Part shown: one piece after another, positions 8,601-15,552 of the stretch
Layout: each line of letters opens with the position of its first letter
How positions within the stretch are numbered: the stretch's first letter is position 1
From: Bacteroidota bacterium
GTDB taxonomy: Bacteria; Bacteroidota; Bacteroidia; Bacteroidales; Lentimicrobiaceae
Reading direction: 5' to 3'
Assembly: GCA_009773515.1 (NCBI GenBank)
Contig: WSXX01000022.1
Location: forward strand, 1-64,000
Length of the DNA stretch: 64,000 bases
Translations under genes and position numbers: made by a program
The notes under the pieces: generated by a model
Seen by the model: only the letters and a program-made list of their open reading frames with translations
Database searches by the model: none
What the model was told of the DNA's origin: nothing

Positions 8601-8688
8601 TGCTGAGAAGTATGGTCAAAGCGAAATGCTTGAGGATCTGAAAAGCCGCATGATGATTCCTGATGATCTGAAGGATATATTCCAATAA
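5605..8688 (+). CDS. DUF2723-family multi-membrane protein, putative glycosyltransferase (PMT-like)
   Basis: About 1027 residues. The start is the ATG at 5605 rather than the TTG at 5596. The N-terminus carries the DUF2723 hallmark LEPTASWWDCGEYISTAYKL followed by VGHPPGAPLFQIIGR, where the Asp and Glu after a first membrane span resemble the acidic loop of protein O-mannosyltransferases. About ten or more membrane helices follow up to about residue 620, including a PRERDYAYAGSFYAF segment, then a large soluble C-terminal part with the GDNDTFPLWYAQ motif and a terminal helical-repeat-like region. The family is common in Bacteroidota and thought to add sugars from lipid carriers to exported proteins; the substrate is unknown here. 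A strong terminator follows directly. Confidence 0.85.
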   Translation: MNYKKLNNILGWFTFAIALIVYTLTLEPTASWWDCGEYISTAYKLQVGHPPGAPLFQIIGRFFSLFAFGDTMNVALMVNFMSGLVSALTIMFLFWTITRLAIKMVRTENEMTFGQQAVVLGSGLVGALAYTFSDSFWFSAVEGEVYAMSSLFTAVVFWSILKWEEAADQKHSIRWIVLIAYLVGLSIGVHLLNLLAIPAIAYVYYFKKYKTTPKGIILTGAISIFLLSFIMYIVIPWVVDLAAKFELVFVNNFRLPFNSGIIVYFTLIITGLVFGLRYTQRKGKLIANTALLSLAFILIGYSSFLMLVIRANTNTPINENNPDDAISLLSYLNREQYGTWPLFTGQYYSAPLDPQNPYSDGSPIYIRDKKAGKYVMTDPRKGDIPNFDPKFTTVLPRMYSAQENHIRAYKSWGKIKGVPIQAINNSGEPETLIRPTMGENLRFMFRYQINHMYFRYFMWNFAGRQNDTQGHGGIQNGNWISGINFLDEMRLGKQTDLPQSMQSPARNTYYLLPLILGVIGMLFHFGRNYKDGLVVALLFFMTGLAIVIYLNQTPFQPRERDYAYAGSFYAFAIWIGLGVVSIWDALTKKLKVNDMVAAASITAVCLILVPGIMAAENWDDHDRSDKYAAQNFAHNYLNSCAPNAILITNGDNDTFPLWYAQEVEGIRTDIRVVNYMLSSGDWYVHQLARKIYVSEPLKFTLTPEQYNKGVNEYIPYFSRGEIAERVELKELIDFIADESDRSKVTLQSGRKINFFPTKRLKLTVDSASAVKNGIVPAYMADRIVPVIEWDVKSNYIYKNDLMLLDFLASQNWDRPLYFASPSSVNKVFDVDKYCHQTGIVYKFIPVLAEDYAPGLGGVDTEASYKILMDENTKWGNLNKPGVHVDPESYRNSIMPRQSYLRLAKALQRKGKNAEAIAVADRCIAEFPNNKITFDYYMLPLAEVYYDAGAEDKGNDFVKTLAGVYIDNLNYYNAVSPDLASFYQEDSMQAYAVLARIWEYAEKYGQSEMLEDLKSRMMIPDDLKDIFQ

Positions 8689-8713
8689 GATTACTTAATA
8701 CATTTCATGAAAG

Positions 8714-8742
8714 ACCGGCTGAAGTTCAGCCGGTTTTTTTTA
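8714..8742 (+). terminator. Rho-independent terminator after the DUF2723 gene
   Basis: ACCGGCTGAA (8714-8723) pairs with TTCAGCCGGT (8725-8734) and is followed by a run of T. It begins 25 bases after the stop codon. Confidence 0.85.
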
Positions 8743-8769
8743 TTCGATAAAGTGGTTTTTTTGTTGTTA

Positions 8770-9520
8770 TTCCTCCAGCTAAAGCTGGAGTGAACTCAGC
8801 AGGAGGGAATTCAGGAATAAAAGAAAATACTAAAAGAAAATCATATGAATTGCCACACGGCTTTAGCCTGTGGCAATAAATGGTTATGGTTTTAAGGGGT
8901 TTTAGCCCAAATTTTATAACATAATGGTTGGGCTAAAGCCCGGAATGGTATTGAGGTTTTTTATTAACCTTCCTCCAGCTAAAGCAGGAGGGAACTCAGC
9001 AGGAGGGAACTCAGCAGGAGGGAATTTGTAAGAGATATGCAATTTGAGCATTGGTGTTGCACGCGTCAGGGGACGCGCGCGAGCGGCATTGGGAATAGAA
9101 TAAAAGAAAATGTGATAAGAAAATCAAATGAATTGCCACATGGCTATAGCCTGTGGCAATAAATGGTTATGGTTTTAAGGGGCTTTAGCCCAAATTTTAT
9201 AACATAAAGGTTGGGCTAAAGCCCGGAATGGTATTGAAGTTTTTTTATCCTCCAGCTAAAGCAGGAGGGAACTCAGCAGGAGGGAATTCAGCAGGAGGGA
9301 ATTCAGAAGGAGGGAATTCGTAAGAGATATGCAATTTGAGCGTTGGTGTTGCACGCGTCAGGGGACGCGCGCGAGCGACATTGGGAATGAAAAAAATGTT
9401 ATAAGAAACTCAAATGACTTGCTATGGCTTTAGCCCGTGGCAAGAAAAGGGTGATGGTTTTGAGGGGCTTTAGCCCAAAATTTCAAAAGTGCTTGGATGT
9501 AGCCCAAAGTGGGTTTTGAA
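8770..9520. repeat. Tandem block of hairpin-rich intergenic repeats
   Basis: Two full and one decayed copy of a roughly 280-base unit. Each contains hairpins with a TAAA (or TTTA) loop and different stems: CTCCAGC/GCTGGAG at 8773-8790; TTGCCACA..GGC/GCC..TGTGGCAA at 8850-8876; GGGC/GCCC at 8930-8941 and again near 9210. The units also carry AGGAGGGAA repeats and two copies of a GC-rich word (CACGCGTCAGGGGACGCGCG, at about 9060 and 9352) that recurs at about 33953. No coding frame is convincing in this 840-base gap. Confidence 0.8.
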
Positions 9521-9529
9521 GGTTTTTTG

Positions 9530-10321
9530 TTACTTCTTCTTCCGCCTGACGTAAAAGAGCAGAAACACCCCGGCCAGAATAAATGGAATGCTTAAAAGCT
9601 GACCCATATTGAGTGCCATGGTTTGTTCAAAGGTAACCTGTGGTTCTTTTACAAACTCAATCAGGAATCTTACTCCAAAGAGGATGATCAGAAAAATGCC
9701 GAAGATGGTACCCTCTGTCATTGTTTTGAAATTCTTGCGGTAATATGCCATTAAGCCAAAGAAAAGCAGAAGATAGGAGAGTGCTTCGTAAATCTGCGTT
9801 GGATGGCGAGGATCGCTTTCGCCATCTCGAACGAAAATAAATCCCCAGGGCAAAGAAGTAAAATGACCGTAAATCTCACTGTTCATGAGGTTTCCCATGC
9901 GGATGAAAAATCCACCAAGTGCAACCACAATCACAACCCGGTCAAGGGTCCATAAATATGATTTACCCGATTTTCTGACAAACAACCAAAGAGCCAGCAG
10001 AATTCCAACAGCCGCGCCATGACTGGCAAGACCGCCTTCCCATATTTTAAGAATACTCAGGGGATCTTTCAGATATGATGCCGGTTCATAGAACAATACA
10101 TGACCTAATCTTGCGCCGATTACTGTTCCAATCACCACAAAAGTGGCCAGTTGGTCTAGAAGCCCGATTGGCAGTCCTTCTCGTTTAAAAACCTGTTTCT
10201 CAAGTATTACATATCCCAGATAAAAAGCAAGTGCAAAGAATAGTCCGTACCATCTGATCTGCAGACTGCCTAGGCTGAATATTACCGGGCTGATATCCCA
10301 GGTTATTTGATTTAGAAGCAT
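9530..10321 (-). CDS. lgt: Prolipoprotein diacylglyceryl transferase
   Basis: Transfers diacylglycerol from phosphatidylglycerol to the lipobox cysteine of prelipoproteins in the inner membrane, the first step of lipoprotein maturation. Seven or so hydrophobic segments; IRWYGLFFALAFYLGY near the N-terminus; the WEGGLASHGA motif near residue 95 with the essential His; and the Lgt signature IRMGNLMNSEIYG near residue 140, followed by RHPTQIYEAL. Length from ATG 10321 is 263 residues, normal for the family; a GTG at 10357 would add 12 residues but AGGAAAAT sits just before the ATG. The glycosyltransferase gene lies about 60 bases upstream on the same strand, so the two may be co-transcribed. Confidence 0.95.
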   Translation of the reverse strand: MLLNQITWDISPVIFSLGSLQIRWYGLFFALAFYLGYVILEKQVFKREGLPIGLLDQLATFVVIGTVIGARLGHVLFYEPASYLKDPLSILKIWEGGLASHGAAVGILLALWLFVRKSGKSYLWTLDRVVIVVALGGFFIRMGNLMNSEIYGHFTSLPWGFIFVRDGESDPRHPTQIYEALSYLLLFFGLMAYYRKNFKTMTEGTIFGIFLIILFGVRFLIEFVKEPQVTFEQTMALNMGQLLSIPFILAGVFLLFYVRRKKK

Positions 10322-10382
10322 ATTTTCCTGTTTGATTGCAAAGTTAGTGAAATTCACAGGAGATGGTTAATTCTCCCGAATA

Positions 10383-11474
10383 TTATTGCCTGAATTTGTT
10401 CAGTAATTCATTTATCACTGTTTTGTAAGAGCTTTCTTCGTTGGGAGGTTGAATTCCGGGTAACAACGAAGCTTTACTGAAAGCACTTGAAAGATTCATC
10501 TGCTTTTGGCTGGTGGTGTAAAAGATTCCGGATTCAGCTAAATTAGAAGCCAGATATTCCTGCTCGGTTTGCCCGGGCGTAGGTACAAGAATGGCTTTGT
10601 TTCCCGAAAATGCAATGTCCATAAGTGTTGAATATCCTGCTCTGCATATTACCATTGGGCCACTTCTGAGAATTGATTCAAGCTCGTTTGAAGAGAGGTG
10701 GTCGGCAACATCCACCGATCTGCGCAGTGTTCTGATTCTGGTGTCGCCAGGGATGCCTCTTATCAAAAGGCAAGGTTTGTCTTCCACAGGCAATTGTGCC
10801 AGAAGCTTTTCTTCAAATATGGTTCTTTGTGTTTCAGGGCCAGAAACAATGGCAATGATTTCATAGCGCCTTTCGGGAGCTGGCCTTAGTGCCGATCTGT
10901 CAAATCTGCTCAGTAATCCTATGTATTTACAGTTTGATGGAATATCGGCTCCGTGTGAAAGTTTCCCGGAAAGATTCTGATCCCCTTCAAAATCAGGAAC
11001 CCAGCATTCATCAAATCTACTGATGTATTTGTGGGTTATCCTGTGAAGCAATTGACCCGTAAATTTTAAAGAGGGAGGGACAATAATATTTACCTGATGG
11101 GTAATTATAATGGAATAAACGTTTTTATTCCAAAGGCCATATCGATTGTCTGAGATAACAACATCAATGTTATTTTCTTTAATTATGGTTTTTAAAAGCT
11201 TGTTTTCGTTTGCGACTTTAAAGAAAAGCCTTGGAACTTCGGTCAGAACCTTAAAAGCAATGGGTACAAAACGGTTGTAAGTCATTTTGTAGCCGGGAAG
11301 CAGAATAAATTCCATATCAGGAAATTCCTCCCTTAGCAAAGTAAGCTGCGGCCCGTCGGAAGCAATAATTACCTGAGCTCCACACTCCTTCAGGTACCTG
11401 ATGATGGGAATGCAACGTGTTGCATGTCCTAATCCCCAATCGAGCGGGCAAACCAATACTTTGGGGTTTTTCAT
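10383..11474 (-). CDS. GT-B fold glycosyltransferase
   Basis: A 363-residue protein with two Rossmann halves. The N-terminal half begins VLVCPLDWGLGHATRCIP, the glycine-rich acceptor-side loop of GT28/MurG-like enzymes with GLGHATR; the C-terminal half has VICRAGYSTLMDIAFSGNKAILVPTPGQTEQEYLA, the nucleotide-sugar binding region with a conserved acid-Gln pair. It resembles the bacterial family annotated simply as glycosyltransferase, probably acting on a cell-surface glycan or lipid; donor and acceptor are not predictable. It begins with ATG 11474, with a minus-strand TATATTTG core (about 11505-11512) close upstream, and is divergent from dprA. Confidence 0.8.
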   Translation of the reverse strand: MKNPKVLVCPLDWGLGHATRCIPIIRYLKECGAQVIIASDGPQLTLLREEFPDMEFILLPGYKMTYNRFVPIAFKVLTEVPRLFFKVANENKLLKTIIKENNIDVVISDNRYGLWNKNVYSIIITHQVNIIVPPSLKFTGQLLHRITHKYISRFDECWVPDFEGDQNLSGKLSHGADIPSNCKYIGLLSRFDRSALRPAPERRYEIIAIVSGPETQRTIFEEKLLAQLPVEDKPCLLIRGIPGDTRIRTLRRSVDVADHLSSNELESILRSGPMVICRAGYSTLMDIAFSGNKAILVPTPGQTEQEYLASNLAESGIFYTTSQKQMNLSSAFSKASLLPGIQPPNEESSYKTVINELLNKFRQ

Positions 11475-11578
11475 CCGGATTTTGAAGGTTTAATACTTTT
11501 GTGCAAATATAGATACGGAGCGGCAGTTATTGAGTGCTTATAAAAGATTTAATAAAAAGTTCATATATTCGCACCACT

Positions 11579-12694
11579 ATGAATGCAGCCGATCAGGAAA
11601 CTTTATTATATCAGATAGCCATTACATTATTGCCTGGCGTGGGTGATGTAAATGCTCGCAAATTAATTGCTTATACCGGAAGCCCGATGGCCGTTTTTCG
11701 CGAAAGCAAAGCCGGACTTTTAAAAATACCGGGTATGGGACAGATGACAGTTGACCTGATCTCAAAAAACAAAAGTGTGATTGATCGTGCCGCTCGTGAA
11801 GTTGAATTTATAAGAAAATATAAAATAAAAACAAGCTTTTTTACCGAAGCGCATTATCCCGAAAGGCTCAGGCATTGCACCGATAGTCCGGTTTTGATTT
11901 ACTCTCTCGGGAATATGGACCTGAATGCACCACATATTGTCAGCGTTGTTGGTACCAGAAAAGCCAGTGAATATGGGAAAGACATGTGTCGTAAACTGAT
12001 CGCGGGATTAAAGGAACTCGGAGTTCTTGTTGTCAGCGGGCTTGCTTACGGAATTGATACCTGTGCTCATAAATCTGCACTCGACGAGGATCTTAAAACG
12101 GTTGGTGTGCTGGCTCATGGACTCGACAGGATATATCCGCCGATGAATTTCAACCTTTCGCAGCGTATGCTTGAGCAGGGTGGGCTGGTGACTGAATTTA
12201 TGAGTGAAACCAATCCCGACCGTGAGAACTTCCCCAAACGAAACAGAATCATTGCCGGACTCGCCGATGCAACGGTGGTTATCGAAGCCGGATCACGTGG
12301 CGGTGCGCTTATCACAGCTGATATTGCAAACTCATACAACCGCGATGTATTTGCCGTGCCCGGGAGAATTAACGATCCGATGTCGGAAGGCTGTAATCAT
12401 CTGATAAAAACAAACAGAGCTGCCCTGGTTCAGACTTCAAGGGACATTCTATACATTATGGGGTGGGAAAAAACCGTCGCTAAAAAGGAATCTGTACAGC
12501 GAAAATTGTTTGTTCAGCTTCAACCCGATGAAGAAGTTGTGGTGAATCTGCTTCAGGAAAACGGGGACTGCAGCATGGATAAAATCTGCCTTTCATCAGG
12601 TATTCAGACAAGCAAAATTGCAGCAGCACTGCTGAACCTTGAATTTGAGGGCATCGTAAAAAGCCTTCCCGGGAAAATGTACAGGTTAGTATGA
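11579..12694 (+). CDS. dprA: DNA-processing protein DprA
   Basis: Loads RecA on incoming single-stranded DNA during transformation. From ATG 11579 the protein has 371 residues. An N-terminal helix-hairpin-helix-like region (LLPGVGDVNARKL) precedes the Rossmann domain with SVVGTRKASEYG, VSGLAYGIDTCAHKSAL, TVGVLAHGLDRIYPP, FPKRNRIIAGL and EAGSRGGALITADIA, all classic DprA motifs; a winged-helix tail follows (CLSSGIQTSKIAAALLNLE). The GTG at 11534 is rejected because the segment before the ATG holds a promoter-like TATATTCG about 7 bases upstream, suggesting a leaderless transcript. The 3' end overlaps the convergent PrsW-like gene by 9 bases. Confidence 0.95.
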   Translation: MNAADQETLLYQIAITLLPGVGDVNARKLIAYTGSPMAVFRESKAGLLKIPGMGQMTVDLISKNKSVIDRAAREVEFIRKYKIKTSFFTEAHYPERLRHCTDSPVLIYSLGNMDLNAPHIVSVVGTRKASEYGKDMCRKLIAGLKELGVLVVSGLAYGIDTCAHKSALDEDLKTVGVLAHGLDRIYPPMNFNLSQRMLEQGGLVTEFMSETNPDRENFPKRNRIIAGLADATVVIEAGSRGGALITADIANSYNRDVFAVPGRINDPMSEGCNHLIKTNRAALVQTSRDILYIMGWEKTVAKKESVQRKLFVQLQPDEEVVVNLLQENGDCSMDKICLSSGIQTSKIAAALLNLEFEGIVKSLPGKMYRLV

Positions 12695-13348
12695 GTCAGT
12701 TGGAGTGGTTATGCTTTTTTTGACCAGGATGATTGAAATGAACAGAAGGCCTCCGGCAACCAGATAAAAGAAAAGCATATCATTGCTGAGTAGCGTAAAA
12801 CGGAACAATCCGTGAAAAAAAGCGGCGGCACCTATTCCTGTCATCGAATCGATAAACTTGTTCTTGCGCACTTTTCCCATGCCGGAAAAAAAGCCGAGGG
12901 TAACTGCCAGCAATGCGTTCATGGACCCGACCACAATAATATATAGCCAGTCGCCTTCAACTTTAACGCCAAAGTATTGGTAATATATTGCGTATAAAGT
13001 AGTTAATCCGGTCGAAATGGCAATTGTGTAAATAATGCCATCCGGTGCGCCGTTGAAACTCTTATGTTTCATGATGCTGGCAAATAGCGGTATGAATTTA
13101 CTCAGCTCTGTGATAAAACCGACAAATACAAAGGAATACATAAACATTCTCCGGATACTCAGCGCACCATCAAGGTTCAGATAATTTGCCAGCATATTGG
13201 CCAGAATTACCGGTATGGCCATAAGACATCCCAGTCCCAATGCTTTGAAAAATAATCGAAATTGTCCTTTGGGATATTTGTACCGCAAATACAGGAAAAG
13301 CATCAGAAAAATAAGCGGGGAAATCAACAGTGGCAGGATTTCTTTCAT
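12686..13348 (-). CDS. PrsW-like intramembrane protease family protein with altered motif
   Basis: A 220-residue protein with about seven membrane segments. The PrsW signatures are recognisable: a first motif in FITELSKFIPL, a second in FNGAPDGIIYTIAISTG, and a third in AAFFHGLFRF. In active PrsW proteases the first motif is usually EExxK; here it reads TExxK, with the first glutamate replaced by threonine, so proteolytic activity is uncertain. PrsW relatives cut membrane-bound anti-sigma factors, but no sigma/anti-sigma pair is nearby. The gene is convergent with dprA and overlaps its end. An intergenic gap of about 225 bases separates its start from the cupin gene on the other strand. Confidence 0.75.
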   Translation of the reverse strand: MKEILPLLISPLIFLMLFLYLRYKYPKGQFRLFFKALGLGCLMAIPVILANMLANYLNLDGALSIRRMFMYSFVFVGFITELSKFIPLFASIMKHKSFNGAPDGIIYTIAISTGLTTLYAIYYQYFGVKVEGDWLYIIVVGSMNALLAVTLGFFSGMGKVRKNKFIDSMTGIGAAAFFHGLFRFTLLSNDMLFFYLVAGGLLFISIILVKKSITTPTDSY

Positions 13349-13574
13349 GTCAACTTAATTTTTATGTTCAATTCAACTACTTTTTGCTGATGATCTTTTA
13401 AAAATATGTGGCAAAAGAACCCTGCCGAAAATTATGTAGAATTGCAGAAAATGGAAGCAGGTATAGTAATGTTAAGCTAAGGCAAGGAATCTGAAATTGT
13501 TTATTAAGCACAAATTTAGGGAATATTACTAACTTTACGAACTTATAAAGTAAAATAAATTTAATTTTTAAAAC

Positions 13575-13838
13575 ATGATTCTTCAGGAGCAACTCACTGA
13601 TAACCAAATAGAAGAACTTGGAATCAGACAATGGCCAATATGGGAAAAAGAAATTTCCCGGTTTTCATATGTTTATGAAGAGGAAGAATTGTGCTATTTT
13701 CTTGAAGGAATCGTTGTAATTGAAACGGAACAAGGTGCAACAACCATCAAAAAAGGCGATTACATTACTTTTCCAAAAGGATTGAGTTGTGTTTGGGATA
13801 TCAAGGAACCGGTTCGCAAACATTACTTGTTCAGATAG
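13575..13838 (+). CDS. Small cupin-domain protein
   Basis: An 87-residue single cupin barrel: YEEEELCYFLEG and VIETEQGATTIKKGDYITFPKGLSCVW match the DUF861-like cupin pattern, in which glycine turns separate short strands, with a glutamate-rich first motif. It stops 2 bases before the rsgA start codon, so the two are translationally linked on one transcript. Such small cupins bind metals or small ligands; no catalytic role can be assigned. The start at ATG 13575 follows an AT-rich leader. Confidence 0.75.
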   Translation: MILQEQLTDNQIEELGIRQWPIWEKEISRFSYVYEEEELCYFLEGIVVIETEQGATTIKKGDYITFPKGLSCVWDIKEPVRKHYLFR

Positions 13839-13840
13839 TT

Positions 13841-14782
13841 ATGGCACTGATAAAGGGTGTTGTTATCCGTTCTACCGGAAGTTGGGTTGCAGTTATGTCC
13901 GATGATGGCGTAATTGCCGATTGCAGAATTAAAGGAAACTTCAGGATGAAGGGTTTTCGCTCAACCAATCCGGTTTCTGTGGGCGATGTGGTTGAATATC
14001 AACGCCAGCCAAACGAAGATACAGGTGTAATTCACACCATACACGAAAGGCATAATTTTATTGTTCGCAAGGCAACACGTTTGTCGAAACAGTCTCATAT
14101 TATTGCCTCAAATATTGATCAGGCTGTGGTCATGGCTACCATTTCCAGCCCCAGAACATCCACCGGTTTTATCGACAGGTTTCTTGTTACGGCCGAAGCA
14201 TATCATATTCCCGTTTCAATCTTTATCAATAAATGTGACTTATACAAAGATGGCGATCTTGTGAAGCTGAACGATATGATGTCGCTCTATTCTTCAATTG
14301 GTTATACCTGTTTTACAACCTCGGTAGTTTCAGGTCTCGGGCTTCAGGAAGTAAGAAGTTTTCTGGCAAATAAAGTCACGCTTATGAGCGGACATTCAGG
14401 AGTTGGAAAATCAGCACTTATCAATGCCATAGAACCCGGATTAAAGCAGAAAGTCGGTGTGATTTCCGAATATCATAAGAAAGGAAAACACACCACCACT
14501 TTTGCCGAAATGCTTCCACTTGCCGGTGGGGGATTTGTAATTGACACTCCCGGAATTAAAGAATTTGGTTTGATTCACTTCGATAAACAGGAGGTTGCCG
14601 AACGTTTTCCTGAAATGCGCCTACTTATGCATGCTTGTCAGTTTAACAATTGTACTCATGTGCATGAGCCGGGATGCGCTGTAAAAAGTGCACTGAACGA
14701 CGGTAGAATCAGTAAATCGAGGTACAACAATTACATAAGCATCATCAACGATGAGTACTTTGAGGAAAAGGAATGGGATTAA
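13841..14782 (+). CDS. rsgA: Ribosome small-subunit biogenesis GTPase RsgA
   Basis: Circularly permuted GTPase that checks late 30S subunit maturation. About 313 residues from ATG 13841; the TTG at 13787 lies inside the cupin gene. An OB-fold N-terminus (KGVVIRSTGSWVAVM) is followed by the permuted G motifs: G4 FINKCD, then G1 SGHSGVGKSALINA, then G3 DTPGIKEFG, and a C-terminal zinc finger with CQFNNCTHVHEPGC. The gene is directly coupled to the upstream cupin gene, two bases after its stop. Confidence 0.95.
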   Translation: MALIKGVVIRSTGSWVAVMSDDGVIADCRIKGNFRMKGFRSTNPVSVGDVVEYQRQPNEDTGVIHTIHERHNFIVRKATRLSKQSHIIASNIDQAVVMATISSPRTSTGFIDRFLVTAEAYHIPVSIFINKCDLYKDGDLVKLNDMMSLYSSIGYTCFTTSVVSGLGLQEVRSFLANKVTLMSGHSGVGKSALINAIEPGLKQKVGVISEYHKKGKHTTTFAEMLPLAGGGFVIDTPGIKEFGLIHFDKQEVAERFPEMRLLMHACQFNNCTHVHEPGCAVKSALNDGRISKSRYNNYISIINDEYFEEKEWD

Positions 14783-14922
14783 TTGGAATTAGAGGGAAAG
14801 TAGTTTCTATGAATCCAATAAGTGAAACTGTCGAAATAACTTCCCCACATAAGTACCCGATCTAACTGGACTTTCTGCAAACTAATGTGTCTAAAAAAAC
14901 GAAAGTAATCGTCCCCCTGTCA

Positions 14923-14942
14923 TGCTGAGCGGAGTCGAAGCA
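14923..14942. repeat. Constant-core hairpin repeat, stem TGCT/AGCA
   Basis: Core GAGCGGAGTCGA at 14927-14938 flanked by TGCT and its complement AGCA. One member of a family found at many places in this window with different complementary stems. Confidence 0.7.
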
Positions 14943-15042
14943 CAAAAGGGGAATAAGAGGGGGATATAAAATGTGTCTTATTTGAGGAAGTTAATTTGTT
15001 TTTTCCTCCTAAGCTTGTGTTTACATCTTTTTATAATCTGAT

Positions 15043-15495
15043 ATGAGAGTAGTTGTTCAAAGGGTAAGCAGTGCCGAAGTCAGCAGCACAGCGCATGAAT
15101 CTGCCAATATCGGCAACGGCATGATGATTCTTTTAGGAATAGAACATGACGACAGTCCCGAGGATATCGATTGGCTGGTAGGCAAGTTAATCCGACTCCG
15201 GATTTTTGCCGATGAAGCAGGAATAATGAATCTTTCGGTAATGGATATTGCAGGCAGCATATTGGTGGTGAGCCAGTTTACGCTGCATGCAAGTACCCGC
15301 AAAGGAAACCGACCATCTTATATTAAGGCAGCAAATCCTGATAAAGCCATTCCGCTTTACGAAGCATTTGTTGAAAGACTTAAAAGTGATTCGGGCTTAA
15401 AGATAAAATGTGGATGGTTTGGCGCAAATATGCAGGTTGCACTTGTAAACGATGGCCCCGTTACCATAATTATAGACACAAAAAACCGGGAATAA
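15043..15495 (+). CDS. dtd: D-aminoacyl-tRNA deacylase
   Basis: Removes D-amino acids (and glycine mischarged on tRNA-Ala) from tRNA. The 150-residue length is standard. It begins MRVVVQRVSSAEV, and carries both catalytic signatures: SQFTLHAST with the active-site Thr region, and the cross-subunit motif in NDGPVTIIIDT, plus GWFGANMQV before it. It stands alone, with a hairpin overlapping the stop codon and separating it from the convergent TonB receptor gene. Confidence 0.97.
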   Translation: MRVVVQRVSSAEVSSTAHESANIGNGMMILLGIEHDDSPEDIDWLVGKLIRLRIFADEAGIMNLSVMDIAGSILVVSQFTLHASTRKGNRPSYIKAANPDKAIPLYEAFVERLKSDSGLKIKCGWFGANMQVALVNDGPVTIIIDTKNRE

Positions 15496-15530
15496 ATTCC
15501 TGAATCATAAAGTTCAGTATTTATCCCCGG
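15486..15530. terminator. Bidirectional terminator hairpin between dtd and the TonB receptor
   Basis: CCGGGAATAAAT and TTCCTGAA on the left pair with TTCAG and ATTTATCCCCGG on the right; the dtd stop codon lies inside the left arm. A T-rich run follows on the plus strand. It lies between convergent genes. Confidence 0.65.
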
Positions 15531-15552
15531 TAAAATCTTTTTCAAAAATCTC

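Noticed and set aside
13398-13631. 77-codon minus-strand frame upstream of the PrsW-like gene
   Set aside because: Overlaps the cupin start on the other strand, no motif or conserved feature.
15500-15552. Riboswitch-like fold before the TonB receptor
   Set aside because: The hairpin lies downstream of the receptor gene (3' side) and between convergent genes, so it is a terminator.
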